Source: Oscarella lobularis (lineage: Eukaryota; Porifera; Homoscleromorpha; Homosclerophorida; Oscarellidae). From it: DNA of 64,000 nt. The DNA lies in NCBI RefSeq assembly GCF_947507565.1, contig NC_089185.1:620001-684000 (forward strand), written 5' to 3'. The translations under genes and the position numbers were made by a program. Numbering within the stretch: position 1 is the stretch's first letter; each line of letters opens with the position of its first letter. Under the pieces are notes generated by a model that did not search any database, was not told the DNA's origin, and worked only from the letters and a program-made list of their open reading frames with translations. Positions 37,441 through 54,665 of this stretch are shown here, piece after piece.

Positions 37441-37526
37441 AAAGTTCTTTGGGACAACTTAGACGGCTTCTGTTATGAAAGCACTCTCCGATCCCGGATC
37501 GATTCTCCCGGATTGCGAGGACGAGG
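37441..37526. promoter_or_regulatory. Head-to-head region between TIAM-type GEF and SLC5 transporter
   Basis: The first recognised GEF exon and the SLC5 start codon are 87 bp apart and diverge. An upstream GEF exon, if it exists, would overlap the SLC5 gene on the other strand. No TATA box is seen. Confidence 0.4.
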
Positions 37527-40039
37527 ATGGCCAAATGTCAAGCTTTTTCGAACTATACGCACGTCGAGCATCCATTGAATGGTGCCGATTGGGCCGTCAT
37601 TGTCATCTATTTTGTCACATGCATAGCAATCGGCCTAATAGTACGCAGATCTCGAACGCGCAGCCTACGCGGGGCGAACGGCCGAGTTAAAAGCTAAGTA
37701 TTAGGCTAGTTTCAAAACGAATCGTTCGGGCACGACAAAGGAGTACTTTTTGGCGGGAAAAAGCGTTCTCTGGTGGGCGGTAAGTGACCACTGGCTCTAT
37801 TGCGTGTAAGGGTAGTAAGTTGCATTCATATTCTCTTGCTCCCTCCCCCGCTTGCTTGCTTGCTTAGGTTGGCGGAAGTTTATTTGCCAGCAATATAGGA
37901 AGCGAGCACTTTGTCGGCTTAGCCGGTCAAGGAGCGACGCACGGCATATCGGTCGGCGCCTACGAATGGACCGTACGCGCATCTGCTCTTTAGCGCGGGA
38001 ATTTGTATACCACAGAAACTGTTTAGGCTATTGGAATTCTCTTGCTTCTGGGTTGGATTTTTATTCCCGTGTACAAGCAATGCAGGGTACTAATAGGTTT
38101 TGAGATCTTCTCGCTTCTGTGAGTTTTCTCCCCCTTGTTGGGAAGGTTTTTACGATGCCGGAATACATACAGAAACGCTACCAAAGTCGTCATCTTCGTA
38201 CCTTCTTGACGTTGCTCTCCTTACTCATTTACGTGTTAACCAAGATTTCAGTAAATTTCGACACGTTTCTATTTGAGATTTTTCCATGATGAACCAAGGT
38301 TGATCTGTACGCCGGCGATATCTTTCTTGAGGAAACCTTTGGAATTAACATCTACCTGGGAACAATAATACTTCTTGTTATTACAGCTGTTTACACGCTG
38401 CTGGGCAAGTTTGCAATCGGAGATAGATCTGGTCACTTAGTTTCCGAATTGATACAGGTGGCCTGTCTGCTGTCGTCTACACGGAAGTTCTTCAAAGCTC
38501 AATTATGGTCATAGGTGCAATCGTTCTGGCAATCATAGGTAAATGCGTCTGGAACACAGGTATTTGTGCTATTTGTTTCCTCGTGTAAGGGTTTGTCAAA
38601 GTGGGCGGCTACTCCGGTCTAATGAGCGAGTATCTCAACGTCACAAATTACACGGATCCGAAAGCATTTCACGTCATTCGACCGGCTGACGTGAAATCTC
38701 CCGATCTCCCGTGGCCAGGAATCCTCTTCGCTCTGCCTGTGACGGGAATCTACTACTGGTGCTCAGATCAGGTCAGACACACAGAAAGAGACTCAAGAGC
38801 TGAAATCACCCTTACTTCGTTTCCTTCTTTCAGGTAATCGTCCAACGGGTCTTAGGCGCAAAGGACGCCAACCACGCCAAGGCGGGCACCGTCCTAACGG
38901 GCTACCTCAAAATCCTTCCCATGTTCATCATGGTTCTACCCGGCATGATCAGCCGCGTTCTCTACAACGACATCGTCGGTCAAAAGAACTGCGGCAATCT
39001 CGCCTATCCGACGCTCGTGCTCAAGCTCGCCGGGCACGGACTACGCGGTCTCATGCTCGCCGTCATGATGGCCGCTCTCATGTCGTCGCTCGCGTCGACG
39101 TTCAATAGCAGCAGCACTTTATTCGCTATGGACGTGTGGAGACGTTGGCGCACGGCGGCGTCCGAGCGCGAACTTCTCGTCGTCGGTCGCGTCGTCGTTC
39201 TCGTCATGGTCGCTATCAGCATCGTCTGGGTCCCGATCGTCGAGAATTTTCAAGGAGGACTTCTCTTCAATTACATCCAGACGATCAGCTCGTATTTGAT
39301 GCCGCCCGTCACCGCCGTCTTTCTCGCGGGACTCCTGTGGAAACGTGCGACGGGAAAGGGCGCCGTTGCCGGACTGGTAACCGGCGTTCCCGTCGGATTG
39401 ATTTGTCTTATACTACTCTTCATCTATCCCAATCCGGACGAAGGCGAGCCCGACACGCGACCGCGTGTACTTCAAGTTCACTATCTCTACATTACCTTGA
39501 TTCTCTTCGGCATATCGCTCGTCGCTCTCGTCGTCGTCAGCCTGTTCACCCAACCGCGTTCCGACTCGGAACTAGGCGGATTGACCTGGTGGACGCGCAA
39601 TGAGCCCTACCTCGAGACGACGACGACGACGACGACGGACTACGAAAAGGCGGAAGACAAAATAGCACTCGACGCGGCGGCGCGAGAAGATGTTGGCGGC
39701 ACTGAACAGGACGACGACGTCGCCGCCGCCGCCGAAACGAGTCTTAGCGATACTCTGCTGTCGGAGGCGGACAACTACGGCGCGGCGAACGAAAGCAAAA
39801 CAACCGCAGATGATCCTCCTTCTCTTCCGGCAAACGAGTCGCGGAGAACTTTTGGCTGGGTCCTGTGGGGATACTTGAAAGATTGGATGTTCGGTGCGTC
39901 GGCGGTGTCGCGTCGTTGCGACGAGGACGACTCTTCTCCTGTCGTCATTGAATGGCCCAAAAGACAGAGGTGGGCGTTGATTGGAGCGACGGTTGTCCTC
40001 CTCGTCGTTTGGATTGCGCTCTGGATCGTTTTTCGCTAG
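37527..40039 (+). CDS. SLC5 family sodium-coupled transporter, SGLT-like
   Basis: Exons from 37527; the largest is the last (38835-40039). The N-terminus [12 protein letters not shown] leads into TM1 ([18 protein letters not shown]). SGLT signatures follow: [131 protein letters not shown] and [12 protein letters not shown]. Residues lining the sugar site in SGLT1 are kept: His in SEHF, Glu in YEW, Tyr-Trp in YYWC, Gln in YIQ. It probably imports a sugar or polyol with sodium across the plasma membrane. A long acidic cytoplasmic loop with poly-Thr (39,615-39,638) precedes a last TM ([17 protein letters not shown]). I cannot tell glucose from inositol specificity. Confidence 0.92.
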
Positions 40040-40045
40040 AAGAAT

Positions 40046-40049
40046 GGCG

Positions 40050-40095
<46 letters not shown>
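40046..40095 (+). repeat. (GGC)n trinucleotide repeat
   Basis: About 16 GGC units directly after the SLC5 stop, in the 164-bp gap between the convergent SLC5 and SUPT3H genes; it would lie in one or both 3' UTRs. Confidence 0.9.
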
Positions 40096-40203
40096 TTCTT
40101 TTTTCTATGACATATTGCGTGCAGTACAGTCTAATAGTCTATTTTCTATCATTTGTGTCTAACAGCACAATGACTGTTTTCTCACCGTCATTGGACTACA
40201 AGT

Positions 40204-41804
40204 CTAGAAGCACAAGATAGACAGGTAGAAAGATAAGTTCACGCGTATGCTCACCGAATATGGAGACATGGGACCTATCGCATGCTGGTGCCGTCGAAAT
40301 GCCTCGCGAATGTGCTCCGGCCGAAGAGGATCGGAAAACTGAAGTACCGAGCTACTGTTTCCCTAAAACAACGCGAGACACATGACAACGGCGTGCAGAA
40401 GAAAACTTAATCATCGCGCACCTTTGATCTCTGCCTTTTCTTTGCTTTTATTCTATTCGCCTCTGACGAATGAACCACAGCGGTAGCGGCGGCGGCGGCG
40501 CTACTGACCGGCGTGGCGGGCGACGAGGGAGGCGACGGTGCCAACGGCGAATGAACGGGTGACGTAGTTGTCGCCATCGGCGCCGGCGTAGTGACGAACG
40601 TCGGCGTTTTTCCGTAGGCGGACGGCGGAGGAGGACCGGGAGCTCTATCTGACGGCAAAGCGTACGAGACGGACAACGGTTCGCTTTGACCGTCCATATC
40701 TCTTTTCACCAGTAAAGCCAAATTGACCAACTAGAGCCCACGGAACCACTTGAGGCGTTTTTTTAGACTTAGCCGCGATAACTTGTACCTCGCCTACGGT
40801 TTCGTATGCCAAAAAACCGAGCAGCTCCAAAACCGTTTGGTTCGGTTTGGCGTCAATTAAATTTGGACCGTCTAACCAGTCACGAAACTTGGCCGCCTTT
40901 TTATCTGCACGACCCCAAGTCAAGGATAGAACGAGAGAGCGGAACCCCCAAAGGGGTCCCGGCCTATCACTTACAAAAGTTCACTTGTCTGCACTCGGCG
41001 TATTCGAGGTATTGACTAGGATCCATGGTTCGAGTTCGTTGATCGGCTCGCTAGAAAAGCGTTTAAGTTAGTCGCTGTGGACACCATGTAAATACCTCCA
41101 ATCTTTCCAGGAGGTCGTCATCAATCTCGTCCGCCACATCAATCTCGCCTGCAAAACCAGTTCTGTTATTCTTAGTCGAGAATTGACGTCAGTCGTCCTA
41201 ATTGGGTCTAATTCGATTCGAATTCAATTTTCCTCACCGTAAACATTGTCCGGCGAGACGAGAAAATCGAAGGCGAGCTTCCGCCGCTTCGGCGGTGCCG
41301 AAATCACGTCCGCTGAGAGAGAAGAAACCCATTCGCATTGGTTCGGAAAAAAAGAAGGGAAGTTCATCGAGAACCTGCATCGGAGACGTCGTCTTCGTCG
41401 GCGGCGGCGGCAACGACGGCGGCAGCGCCGCCAGACGCTTGCTTTTGGACTCTCTGACGCATTTCCTTTGATTGGAGAAATCGGGCGGCACGTTTGAGCT
41501 TTCTCTAAATAAGCAATGGGGAGGGGACGTTTCTACGGCTGAACGACTTCGTACAGGGTTGCGTCTAAGCAGGAACATGATATCGTCGACGATGACAAAT
41601 CGAGCACCGCCGCGCACGCTGGCAGTCTCGGCTGCCTGGACCAACTGTAAAAAAAAAAGGTACGGAAAACGTCATGTATGCAGATTCTTTCTAAGTAGAC
41701 TATTTGCACTTGTGCGTACCAGACTGCATATCTGCTTTCGGACGACGTCCGCGATCAGAGCTGCTGATTCCGAAAGCGGATTCCTGCAATCGCCGAATGC
41801 GAAC
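40204..41804 (-). CDS. SUPT3H: SUPT3H (SPT3), SAGA complex histone-fold subunit; 5' end unresolved
   Basis: Recognised exons read FAFGDCRNPLSESAALIADVV (41804-), then AAETASVRGGARFVIVDDIMFLLRRN (first histone fold), acidic DLLERL segment, YAECR..F, KAAKFRDWLDG, LIDAKPNQTVLELLGFLAYETV (second fold), LALLVKRDMD, and PLRPEHIREAFRRHQHAIGPMSPYS near the C-terminus. This order is SPT3/SUPT3H. It sits in the SAGA coactivator and helps deliver TBP. An Ala/Pro/Ser insertion of ~90 residues (40,430-40,660) separates the second fold from the C-terminal helix. Two ends are uncertain. Upstream of 41804 the initiating exon is not found; the exon opens with a split codon, so Met could be made across an intron. 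Downstream, after SPYS, either the frame continues to a stop at 40204 or a GTGAGC donor splices to another exon. Confidence 0.82.
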
Positions 41805-42141
41805 CTGGGGGGAGGAGAAGCCGGCGTCAGGCGGCAGTCAAAAGGCTGCTAAGTACGAACAGGGAACATGAATTGGAAAAGCTCGTTAGGGCCAGCTGGG
41901 TTCGCGCGGGGTCGCTGATTAGCTTAGAAAGGTTCAATTACGATTCTATTCGATTTTCGCGCACGTCAAGTTGACAGTATAAGAACCCGGATCTCCTGTG
42001 CGATAATTTCGCGCGCTGACTCGATATTGCACTTCGCGGTAACCGACGTCAATGACATCAGCCAATCGTCGTGCAGGACAACGTTGGGGGATGAATAAAT
42101 CATGCGTGCACCAGCGTTGTTGATTCCTGCTTAGTCGATTG

Positions 42142-42162
42142 CCAATGACAACCAATGCAAAT
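42142..42162. promoter_or_regulatory. Two CCAAT boxes overlapping an ATGCAAAT octamer
   Basis: CCAAT at 42142-42146 and 42152-42156 on the plus strand; the second runs into ATGCAAAT (42155-42162), the POU-factor octamer. A third CCAAT is at 42062-42066. The group lies 250-360 bp upstream of the first recognised SUPT3H exon, so it may be that gene's promoter. Motifs this short can arise by chance. Confidence 0.4.
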
Positions 42163-43995
42163 GAAGCGAGCTATCGGAGCAAAACCCAGACAGCGAGTCT
42201 CCAGATGCATTAGCAACGTTTTTTCAACAAGGCAGCGCCTACAATTAATCGCCAATTTCCTCTAAAGCGCGATGCCGAGTGCTTCCTGATTGCCAACGAA
42301 TCGTATTAATGGCGCGAGCGCGCGCCACAATAGGATTACCCCGACTGGCTCGCAGCCAGTCAGAATCCCGGTATGAAAACTTCGGGTCTTCCTTCAGTGC
42401 TGTTTATAACCGAAACCAGAGCGAGGAGTCGCCAAATCGAATAGTGCAGATTGTACATCGAATGATAAGAATACTAAGTAGAAGGCGCGAAATAAAAACC
42501 CCAGAGGCGGACTCGCAGCTAGATCCGCCGCCTACGGAGATTCTTCGCACTTTCATGCATAATTTTAATTTAATTCGTCTCTAAATATATAGCCGCGAGC
42601 GCGTGTTTTTGTTTACATCGGTCTCTACAGTAGACTCTTTTCGCGGGTCCTTGCGAAAAACGAGCCCCCCCTCCCCCTTCGGTGTGGGCGAAGGCGAATG
42701 CCGCGCATAACTCGGGCCTCTATCAATTTACCGCGTCGGTTTAGCTTCGAAGGCGTGACGGTTAATGGTATGCACGAAAAAACGAACGACGAAGACAAAA
42801 TAAACAGGGAGAAACAGAACACAATTCATGGCCCCGCGACAGAACCCGTAGGGGCCCCCCCTCGACTTGTGTCGGCGTTCCCGCCCTTATTAGTTCGATC
42901 TATATTTACACGCGTTTTTCGTCCGCGTCGGGATTGGCTGCCGTATCGTATCGCCTCGAGAAGGTGCATATCCGATCTGCGGTTTTTGGGGAGGGGGGGG
43001 AGGCTCCGCCAAACTCTCTTGGCGAGATTCGATCGGCCATCACCCCCGCCGAGTGAACATGACCACAAATTACTTACATCATGTGCTGTATTTCTGTCTG
43101 AAAGATGCGGTGGTCGGTCGGCTTGGGGGCACAGCTGGAACTGGAAATTCCGATAGACGATGCATTGTTTGTCCACGTCTGCAGTTGCAGGTAGGGCGAG
43201 AGATAAACGGTCCAGGCATTCATCATGGGCGGTGCAATTCGAGTCGAATTGAATTACGCCATATGGCTTTGCGGTTTCTACGCGTCGCGCGTCGGCGTTT
43301 TCGCGCGCGACAGGACCCAACCGATCGACTCTGTTTCGTCAAAGCAGAGCGGGGGCACGATGAAGAAAAAAGGGCCCCCCCGACGGGCGTGAGTCGGGAA
43401 CGCGCAACGACTAAAGCATTCCTATTCAATGGGATCGAACGCGATGACGCACACGCAGTCAAGTGGTTCCAATTTGGCTGTTGACGTTGCGGTCTCGCGT
43501 TGCCGAATACCTCTCGTTTGCCCCCGTGGCCCATTTCGGTCCTCCCCCCCTTTACCTTGCTCGTTTCGCTCGCGGACGCGCTCCCGATCGAAGGAGCGCC
43601 GTTCGACTGCTTGCTTTTTCGGGGCGCTTTGCTACGCTGCTTGGCTTTCGTCATGGTGTTAGTGAAGACCCGGACGCGTTTCGCGCGCTCCCACCGTTCT
43701 CTTTCGCCTCTGCCTAGTTGGCGGGAGGCGGTATTTGCGGTCAGGCTGAGAGGGCATCAAATTTTGATTACGTTAATCTCGTCCGGTTCTTCGCGCGCGG
43801 CAGTGGAATGATTGGGTGGTTTCAGTCAGTTTGTACTTCGCTGGCAGAAACTGGCTCCAAGCTTGAGTCACGCACGATTACGCTTCACTTCCAGTTCATT
43901 TTCAACGTTATCGTGCGTCATCGCGGGGCGTACTTCGGTTCCGGTTCTGTCGAGCCAATCCGGGCTCCTCGAGAATCATCTGTAGGCGAACTCCT

Positions 43996-44075
43996 ATTGG
44001 CCAATTTACGCATGGGCGGTGCCAATGGAACAACTACCTGGAACCCGAGACTAACAGAGTGCGCTCCGTGATTGG
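43996..44075. promoter_or_regulatory. CCAAT-box cluster, probable RUNX promoter element
   Basis: ATTGGCCAAT palindrome at 43996-44005 (a CCAAT on each strand), CCAAT at 44022-44026 and ATTGG at 44071-44075: four NF-Y-type boxes in 80 bp, about 260-340 bp before the RUNX start codon. Spacing and position suit a promoter. Confidence 0.5.
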
Positions 44076-44273
44076 TCAATTAGGCTTCGAGAGGCGGATC
44101 CTGATAACGTTGAACCCGCCACCTCGCCATTTGCGTAAAACAAGGTGTCAAACAACAGCTTCGAAGCATTATTATTCGGCTAGCCGTTCGGAAAAGAGGT
44201 CTCCAAGCCGCACACGCGATATCGAACGCCGGAGCGAAAAAACCACGATCCCCCCGTCGGCACACCGCGCTAA

Positions 44274-46719
<2,446 letters not shown>

Positions 46720-47361
46720 GGGATTCGATTCCTCTTCTCTCTCTTGGGTTTTACGTTTCGGGGCATATTTGGACAAAAAAGCTTTCCAGGGAAAGACAGC
46801 GTTTTAATTCTCCTGTACTACATACTGCAACGACTTACTGCTTATGCATTCGCCGCCCTTTCTTCACTTTAATAACGATTCTATAGCTCATATGTAAACC
46901 CTTTTCCTCCCGTGATTTTTTTTTCGAATAATATTTTGAGAGCGCATGCGCACCTTCACCGTGTTTAGACTCGCCGCCCCGCGTTTTTTGCATTCAATTC
47001 GTGGCTTTCTGCACAAAGAGAAGCCACGCAAGTGGAAAAACGATCGACGTCATAGCCAGCTGTTGCTGTCGACTCGCCTGTTTAGGCGTTCACGCGACCG
47101 CATTTATGTGTAATGAACCGTATTGCTCGGGGGGCAGGAGGACAATGGGATCGATTAACCTCTAAGCTATTTGGTCTGGAAGCGATAGAGGAGATCGTTT
47201 AGGCAGCTAATTCGGCTCGGTTGACGTTTGGTATTCGCGCGGTTGAGAGAAACAAGGAAACAAGGTCGTCTTGTAGAGGACAATATAGATATATTAGAAG
47301 TAGAGAGAAAGAAGGATTCGAGTTCGTTCTTTGAAGGGGGTTTTTTTTCCGGGAAGGGAGG
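46720..47361. other. Gap between convergent RUNX and CHORDC1
   Basis: 642 bp presumed to hold both 3' UTRs. Open frames are short and lack resemblance to known proteins. No RNA gene, repeat or other feature recognised. Confidence 0.5.
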
Positions 47362-49087
47362 CTACTTTCGGTGCTCTAAGGTGCGCCAATTTGTCGCACT
47401 TGCCTTTTTCAGTTTCAATTCGATTTTCGTTCCCAGAAGGCTGGCGGAACTTTTCTGAGGATCGATGACCTGGTGTGGGGAGAGAGAGAAAAAAGAACGC
47501 GTAACTCGGTGATCTGGAATGCAAAACTGACTAACCCCAAAGAGATTCCACGAATAGTCGACGGATTTTTGCCCAAACTCGTACACAACATGAGCTTTCA
47601 GCTATAAGAAACGAGACGAGAATGAGACGACTAAGAATTCAAAGGTCGCGGATATCCTCTTCCTAATCTCGAGTGTTTTCGAAATGCAAAGCTCTTTAGT
47701 AGAGTTTCTCACGGTATGTGTACTAATGTGTAATGCAAACAGTTACCACAGTGGAATTGGCGTCGAAGCGTGTCTCGTCAGGAAGCGCATTTTTGGCATA
47801 GATGCACAACGTCACCCAGCCGCCGCTCTGAAAGAAATCGTATCTGGGAAAAAGGAGGATTGAGTAAAATCTTACTTATTAGATAGAGGAAGTCCCCACC
47901 TGCATGGCGAAAGAATTTTAGCTGCTTCCTAGAGATGAGAAGAGCGTCAAGGAACTCATCCATTTATTCATTTATCCTATGTTTGTGATTACTTTTGCAC
48001 TCGCCCACTTATGATCACCCTTTGCGCATTCTTTTTGCTTGAGGAATTGGTCGAAGTCGGACGTCTTGTGTTGGCAGCAGGACCAGTACTTCATCCTAAA
48101 AATTAAAATAATAATAAAAATTAAATTTGACTGCTTGCTGTGTGTACCCTTCGTGAAATATGGGAAAGCCAGGATGATAAACACAGACGTCCTCATCAGA
48201 AACGTCTAGCTGAGACTTGAAGAAAAGACCGAGCGTTAGCGAGATCATCTAACGTGGCGAGCGATTTACCTTGCCACATCCTCTATTAGTACACACAAGA
48301 GGCTTGGATTCTACATCAGCACGTGTCCCTAAAACCGTGTTGTGATACAAAGGCGTTTTCTTTGCGTTGCTCCCTTCCTGCCTTGGTCATTGGCTTGGGC
48401 TTTGAATCGAGTCAAAGCGCTCTTCAGTGTTGATCCAACTGATGACTTGATAGACATCATAGGTAAATCGTCACTAGAAATTCACGTAGAAAAGATCCCC
48501 ACTCCACCTCACTCACAAAGTAGGAACTGCACCTTGGTCTTTCCTCTCTTTCGATAGGAGACTTGTCCATTCTCTTCTCCGTGCCTACTGATAGTACCTA
48601 AAAACCAGCTCTACATTCCATTTCAAATGTCTAAACGCAACGAATAGGCTTTACCTCTCCTGAAGCCATGGCTTTTTCTTTGGCCGGTTTCTCTGCTTCA
48701 GGAGGTTTTACGTTAGAGTGAAACGATACGGTGCAACCCTAGAGAAAGAGACGTCTCAACACCACGGTACGATACTGCATGGGGTCCCAAACTCACCGGA
48801 ATATTTAGGAATTCTGTAAAATCGACGCTCTTCTTCTGGCAACAGTTCCATCCCTAGGAAGATTCTTTGTCATTCTCGACGCCGATCGGCAGCTTAGCTC
48901 ACTTTGTATGCGTCGTGAAAGAAAGGGTCGCCGGGGTGAAATCGGCAGGCTTCTGCGACGAGAAAAGCGCCACGTGGTTCATGGCAAAAAAGGGGCCTCG
49001 TTTTTACGAACTTTCGTGGTTATCGTCGTCGCTGTACGTCTTTCCGCAGCCACGATTGTAACACCGGTTTAGATCGACCTCTGCCAT
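47362..49087 (-). CDS. CHORDC1: CHORDC1 (morgana/CHP1), zinc-binding HSP90 co-chaperone
   Basis: Multi-exon. First CHORD domain: [16 protein letters not shown], then [15 protein letters not shown] and [16 protein letters not shown], followed by [11 protein letters not shown]. Second [29 protein letters not shown] with [12 protein letters not shown] and CxxGDHKW. A C-terminal CS (p23/Sgt1-like) domain follows: [36 protein letters not shown], then VIDPQKSS and [10 protein letters not shown], ending [11 protein letters not shown] with TAG at 47362-47364. CHORD modules each bind two zinc ions through Cys/His; the protein works with HSP90 and ROCK in animals. The C-terminal acidic tail of the human protein is absent. 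Confidence 0.93.
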
Positions 49088-49286
49088 CCTCTTTCTCTAG
49101 AGTTTTCTAGCGTTTTCCAGCGAACATGCGCAGTCGTTCTAACTAGATAAACTTATTTACACAACCAGTTCTTTTCAGTTAGACGATTTTAAAAAAGATT
49201 TTGACTTATTCTAGCTTACTTTTCGGATAAAGGAATTTTTAGCACCTATCCGGGATGCCACCGCGACGTATCCGGGTTGACGTAGA
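49088..49286. promoter_or_regulatory. Head-to-head promoter region, CHORDC1 and GPR143-like
   Basis: 199 bp between divergent start codons. AT-rich right half; no TATA or CCAAT box that I would trust. Confidence 0.4.
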
Positions 49287-50937
49287 ATGGCGACGTTACA
49301 CCGGCTGGCCTGTAACCAACTGCTTCCTGAAGACAGGAAAGAATTTCTGGCTATCTGCATGGGCTGCGCCAGCGTCGGCCTTCTGGGCGCTATCTATCTT
49401 ATCTCGACGCTCTGCCGGCGGTCGCGCGAGACGGCGGTTGTCTCCGGCTGGAGCGTCGGCTTTTATCTGTCGAAACAGCAGCAGCACATCGTTTCGTGTC
49501 TTGGCATAACGGACGTTCTGGCGTGCATCGGTATGAACGTATAGTATGAGAAAGAAAGTTATTACTGGCACTGCGATCGCGAGTGCGTCACGCGATAGTC
49601 ATGTGCCGGGGATCCCTAGAGTCCGAGTACATGATACTATTTTTTGATATTTTTTAGGCGTTATTGGAAGATCCGCTATTTGGTACAACATTCCGAGCGA
49701 TCAGGGCTGTTTGCCTGGTTTAGAAAACGCTCCTTATGTCATTGCTTTGGAGGTAGTTTTTGGAAATTATTATTATTTATGCAGTGATGGCGATTTCATT
49801 TTAACAAGGGCCTTATCACTTTTGGGTACTTGAACACCTTTTTTTGGTCATGTTGGTATGCCATTGACATTTACTCATACATGACAGAAAGATCAAGGTT
49901 GCATACCGTATTGTCAATATTTTGGTTCAAATTTACTCCTATTTTTGCAGGAGTCTTCAATTATATCATTTTGTGACTTGGACATTTGTGTCTCTTCTAA
50001 CAGCGGTCGCCCTTCTAAGTCTCTTTGAATGGGAAGATAATAAAATAAAGTAAAGCACTAACTAACTAAGGCGTTTCTTGTACTTACTAAACTATCCTTT
50101 TTTACGGCATAGTGTGACGTGTGTCAATAGCACAAGTAGCACTATATACCGTCTTACTTTTCTGGTGCCAATTGTGATCGCCATTCTCTTCTTGCCTCTT
50201 GTATACACTCTGGCTTCAAGGCACAGTAAGTCAACAATTCCTCTTGCATTTTCTCATCCTAAATACATAATTTAGCCAAAGAATTCGTGTCAGGAGGTGG
50301 CGTCCTGGCTGATATGGAAAGACGAATGATGACCATAGTTAAAATCAAGTTCTTTCTATTTGTTGCAGTATTCTACCTCTGGTATACTTCCTTGTTTATA
50401 TGGTCATTGTCAATAATTCTGATAAAAAAATTTCAGCTGGACACCCACTATTGTCAATCTATGCTTGGAAATCTTTTCTCCCCACGTGCCTTGCGTTCAC
50501 CGAATTGAGCATTTCAATCTTTGGATTGTAGAGGTTTGGCCACTATATACTATTTTAAACACACGTAATTTGACAACTTTCTCTAGGCGACTGTGAATCC
50601 TCTGCAAGCGCTCTTTAACGGAATACTCTACAGCAAAAGCACCCTGTGGCAGCGCTGCGTTCAGGGATCAGATCGCTCTGCCACTGACGATCTGGATACC
50701 AGCTACGGCACGTTTAATCCCCACTTACCGCCCCCCGTCCTATCAAGGACAACAATTGCGGACTCCATTGACACATCCGTCGATAACTATGACACCGTTC
50801 AGTGGACAGGTGGGCGGTGGAGATCAAGATTTGATAGCCTGAGCAGCGCTACAACAAGCACTGAGGAAGAGAAAATCGTTAAATCGAATAACAAGATGCA
50901 GGAAAAGGAACCTCTTTCTCGGTGGACAGCATACTGA
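49287..50937 (+). CDS. GPR143-like (ocular albinism 1 type) seven-transmembrane receptor
   Basis: Six to seven exons. Order of segments matches GPR143: TM1 (ASVGLLGAIYLISTL), DVLACIGVIGRSAIW (TM2), FFWSCWYAIDIYSYMTERS (TM3), LYHFVTWTFVSLLTAVALL (TM4), TFLVPIVIAILFLPLVYTLA (TM5), loop with DMERRMMTIVKIKFF leading into TM6, and TM7 NPLQALFNGILYS. The ERRM..VKIKFF motif is the best family marker. After FIW an intron must be removed; joining to WTPTIVN restores the frame into CVHRIEHFNLWIVE. The C-tail (~100 residues) is Ser/Thr-rich. Human GPR143 sits on melanosomes and lysosomes and may bind L-DOPA; the ligand here is unknown. Confidence 0.85.
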
Positions 50938-51307
50938 AAGAGTCACAAGCTCGTCCTCTTCAATGTTTTAGCTAAAGAAAAACGTTACTTTTATGAAGTG
51001 GAGCCCTCCTTAATTAAGGGCGTCCATTTTTTTCTTAGAACATTTAACGTTTTCTTGTGTCCAACTGTAGCACCCTTGCCAAAACGTCGCGAAATCCTAC
51101 AGAACGTAAAAAAAGGACAACATTTAATTTCGTTATGAACACACGCAGACAAACAGAAACATTAAAGAAACACAGACAAAACGCGCGACAATCAAGCAGC
51201 TACCACTGCAATAAAAAAGGGAAAAAGAACAGAGAGAAGGAGAAGAAAACACGCGACATCAATAACCATAATTCAGCAGATTGAAGCCGGTCATACAGTT
51301 TCCAGAT
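50938..51307. other. Gap between convergent GPR143-like and ERM genes
   Basis: 370 bp, A-rich; a Lys/Arg/Asn-rich open frame (51057-51284) reflects base composition rather than a gene. Presumably both 3' UTRs. Confidence 0.5.
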
Positions 51308-54297
<2,990 letters not shown>

Positions 54298-54665
54298 TTT
54301 CGCAACGGTCACGCCTTTTCGCGAAGTAGGAGCTAGAAAAAAAGGCGAAAGAAAATGAAAACGTACGTTAGTGTGACGTCACGCTGGCCGAGTGACTTAC
54401 TATACGGCTTTGTTGTCTTTGCGGCTTTTGCCTAGCGTCGTACTGCTTCGTCGAGCTTTCGCTGGCGTGCAGTTACCAGTAAAAAAGAGGCCGGGCGTTT
54501 AAATTCTGATCACTGCGCATGTTGGATCCGCCCCGCTCGTGATTGGCTCGAAATGGAAACGTTCTCACGTGCGCCAAAAGTCGACACGCCCTTTGCACCT
54601 CTGTACAGTAACAAATCGTGATTGAAAAGAATGCTCTACGTTTACGCTGCATGCTATGCTAATTT
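54298..54665. other. Gap between ERM start and RSPH3 stop
   Basis: 368 bp that should contain the ERM promoter and 5' UTR and the RSPH3 3' UTR. A GT donor and short pyrimidine tracts are present but no gene. Nothing else recognised. Confidence 0.45.

Noticed and set aside
42698-44071. Several overlapping 80-160-residue open frames upstream of RUNX
   Set aside because: Present on both strands in GC-rich DNA, without start context or known domains.
51057-51284. Lys/Asn-rich 75-residue open frame
   Set aside because: A-rich 3' UTR composition between convergent genes; no homology visible.
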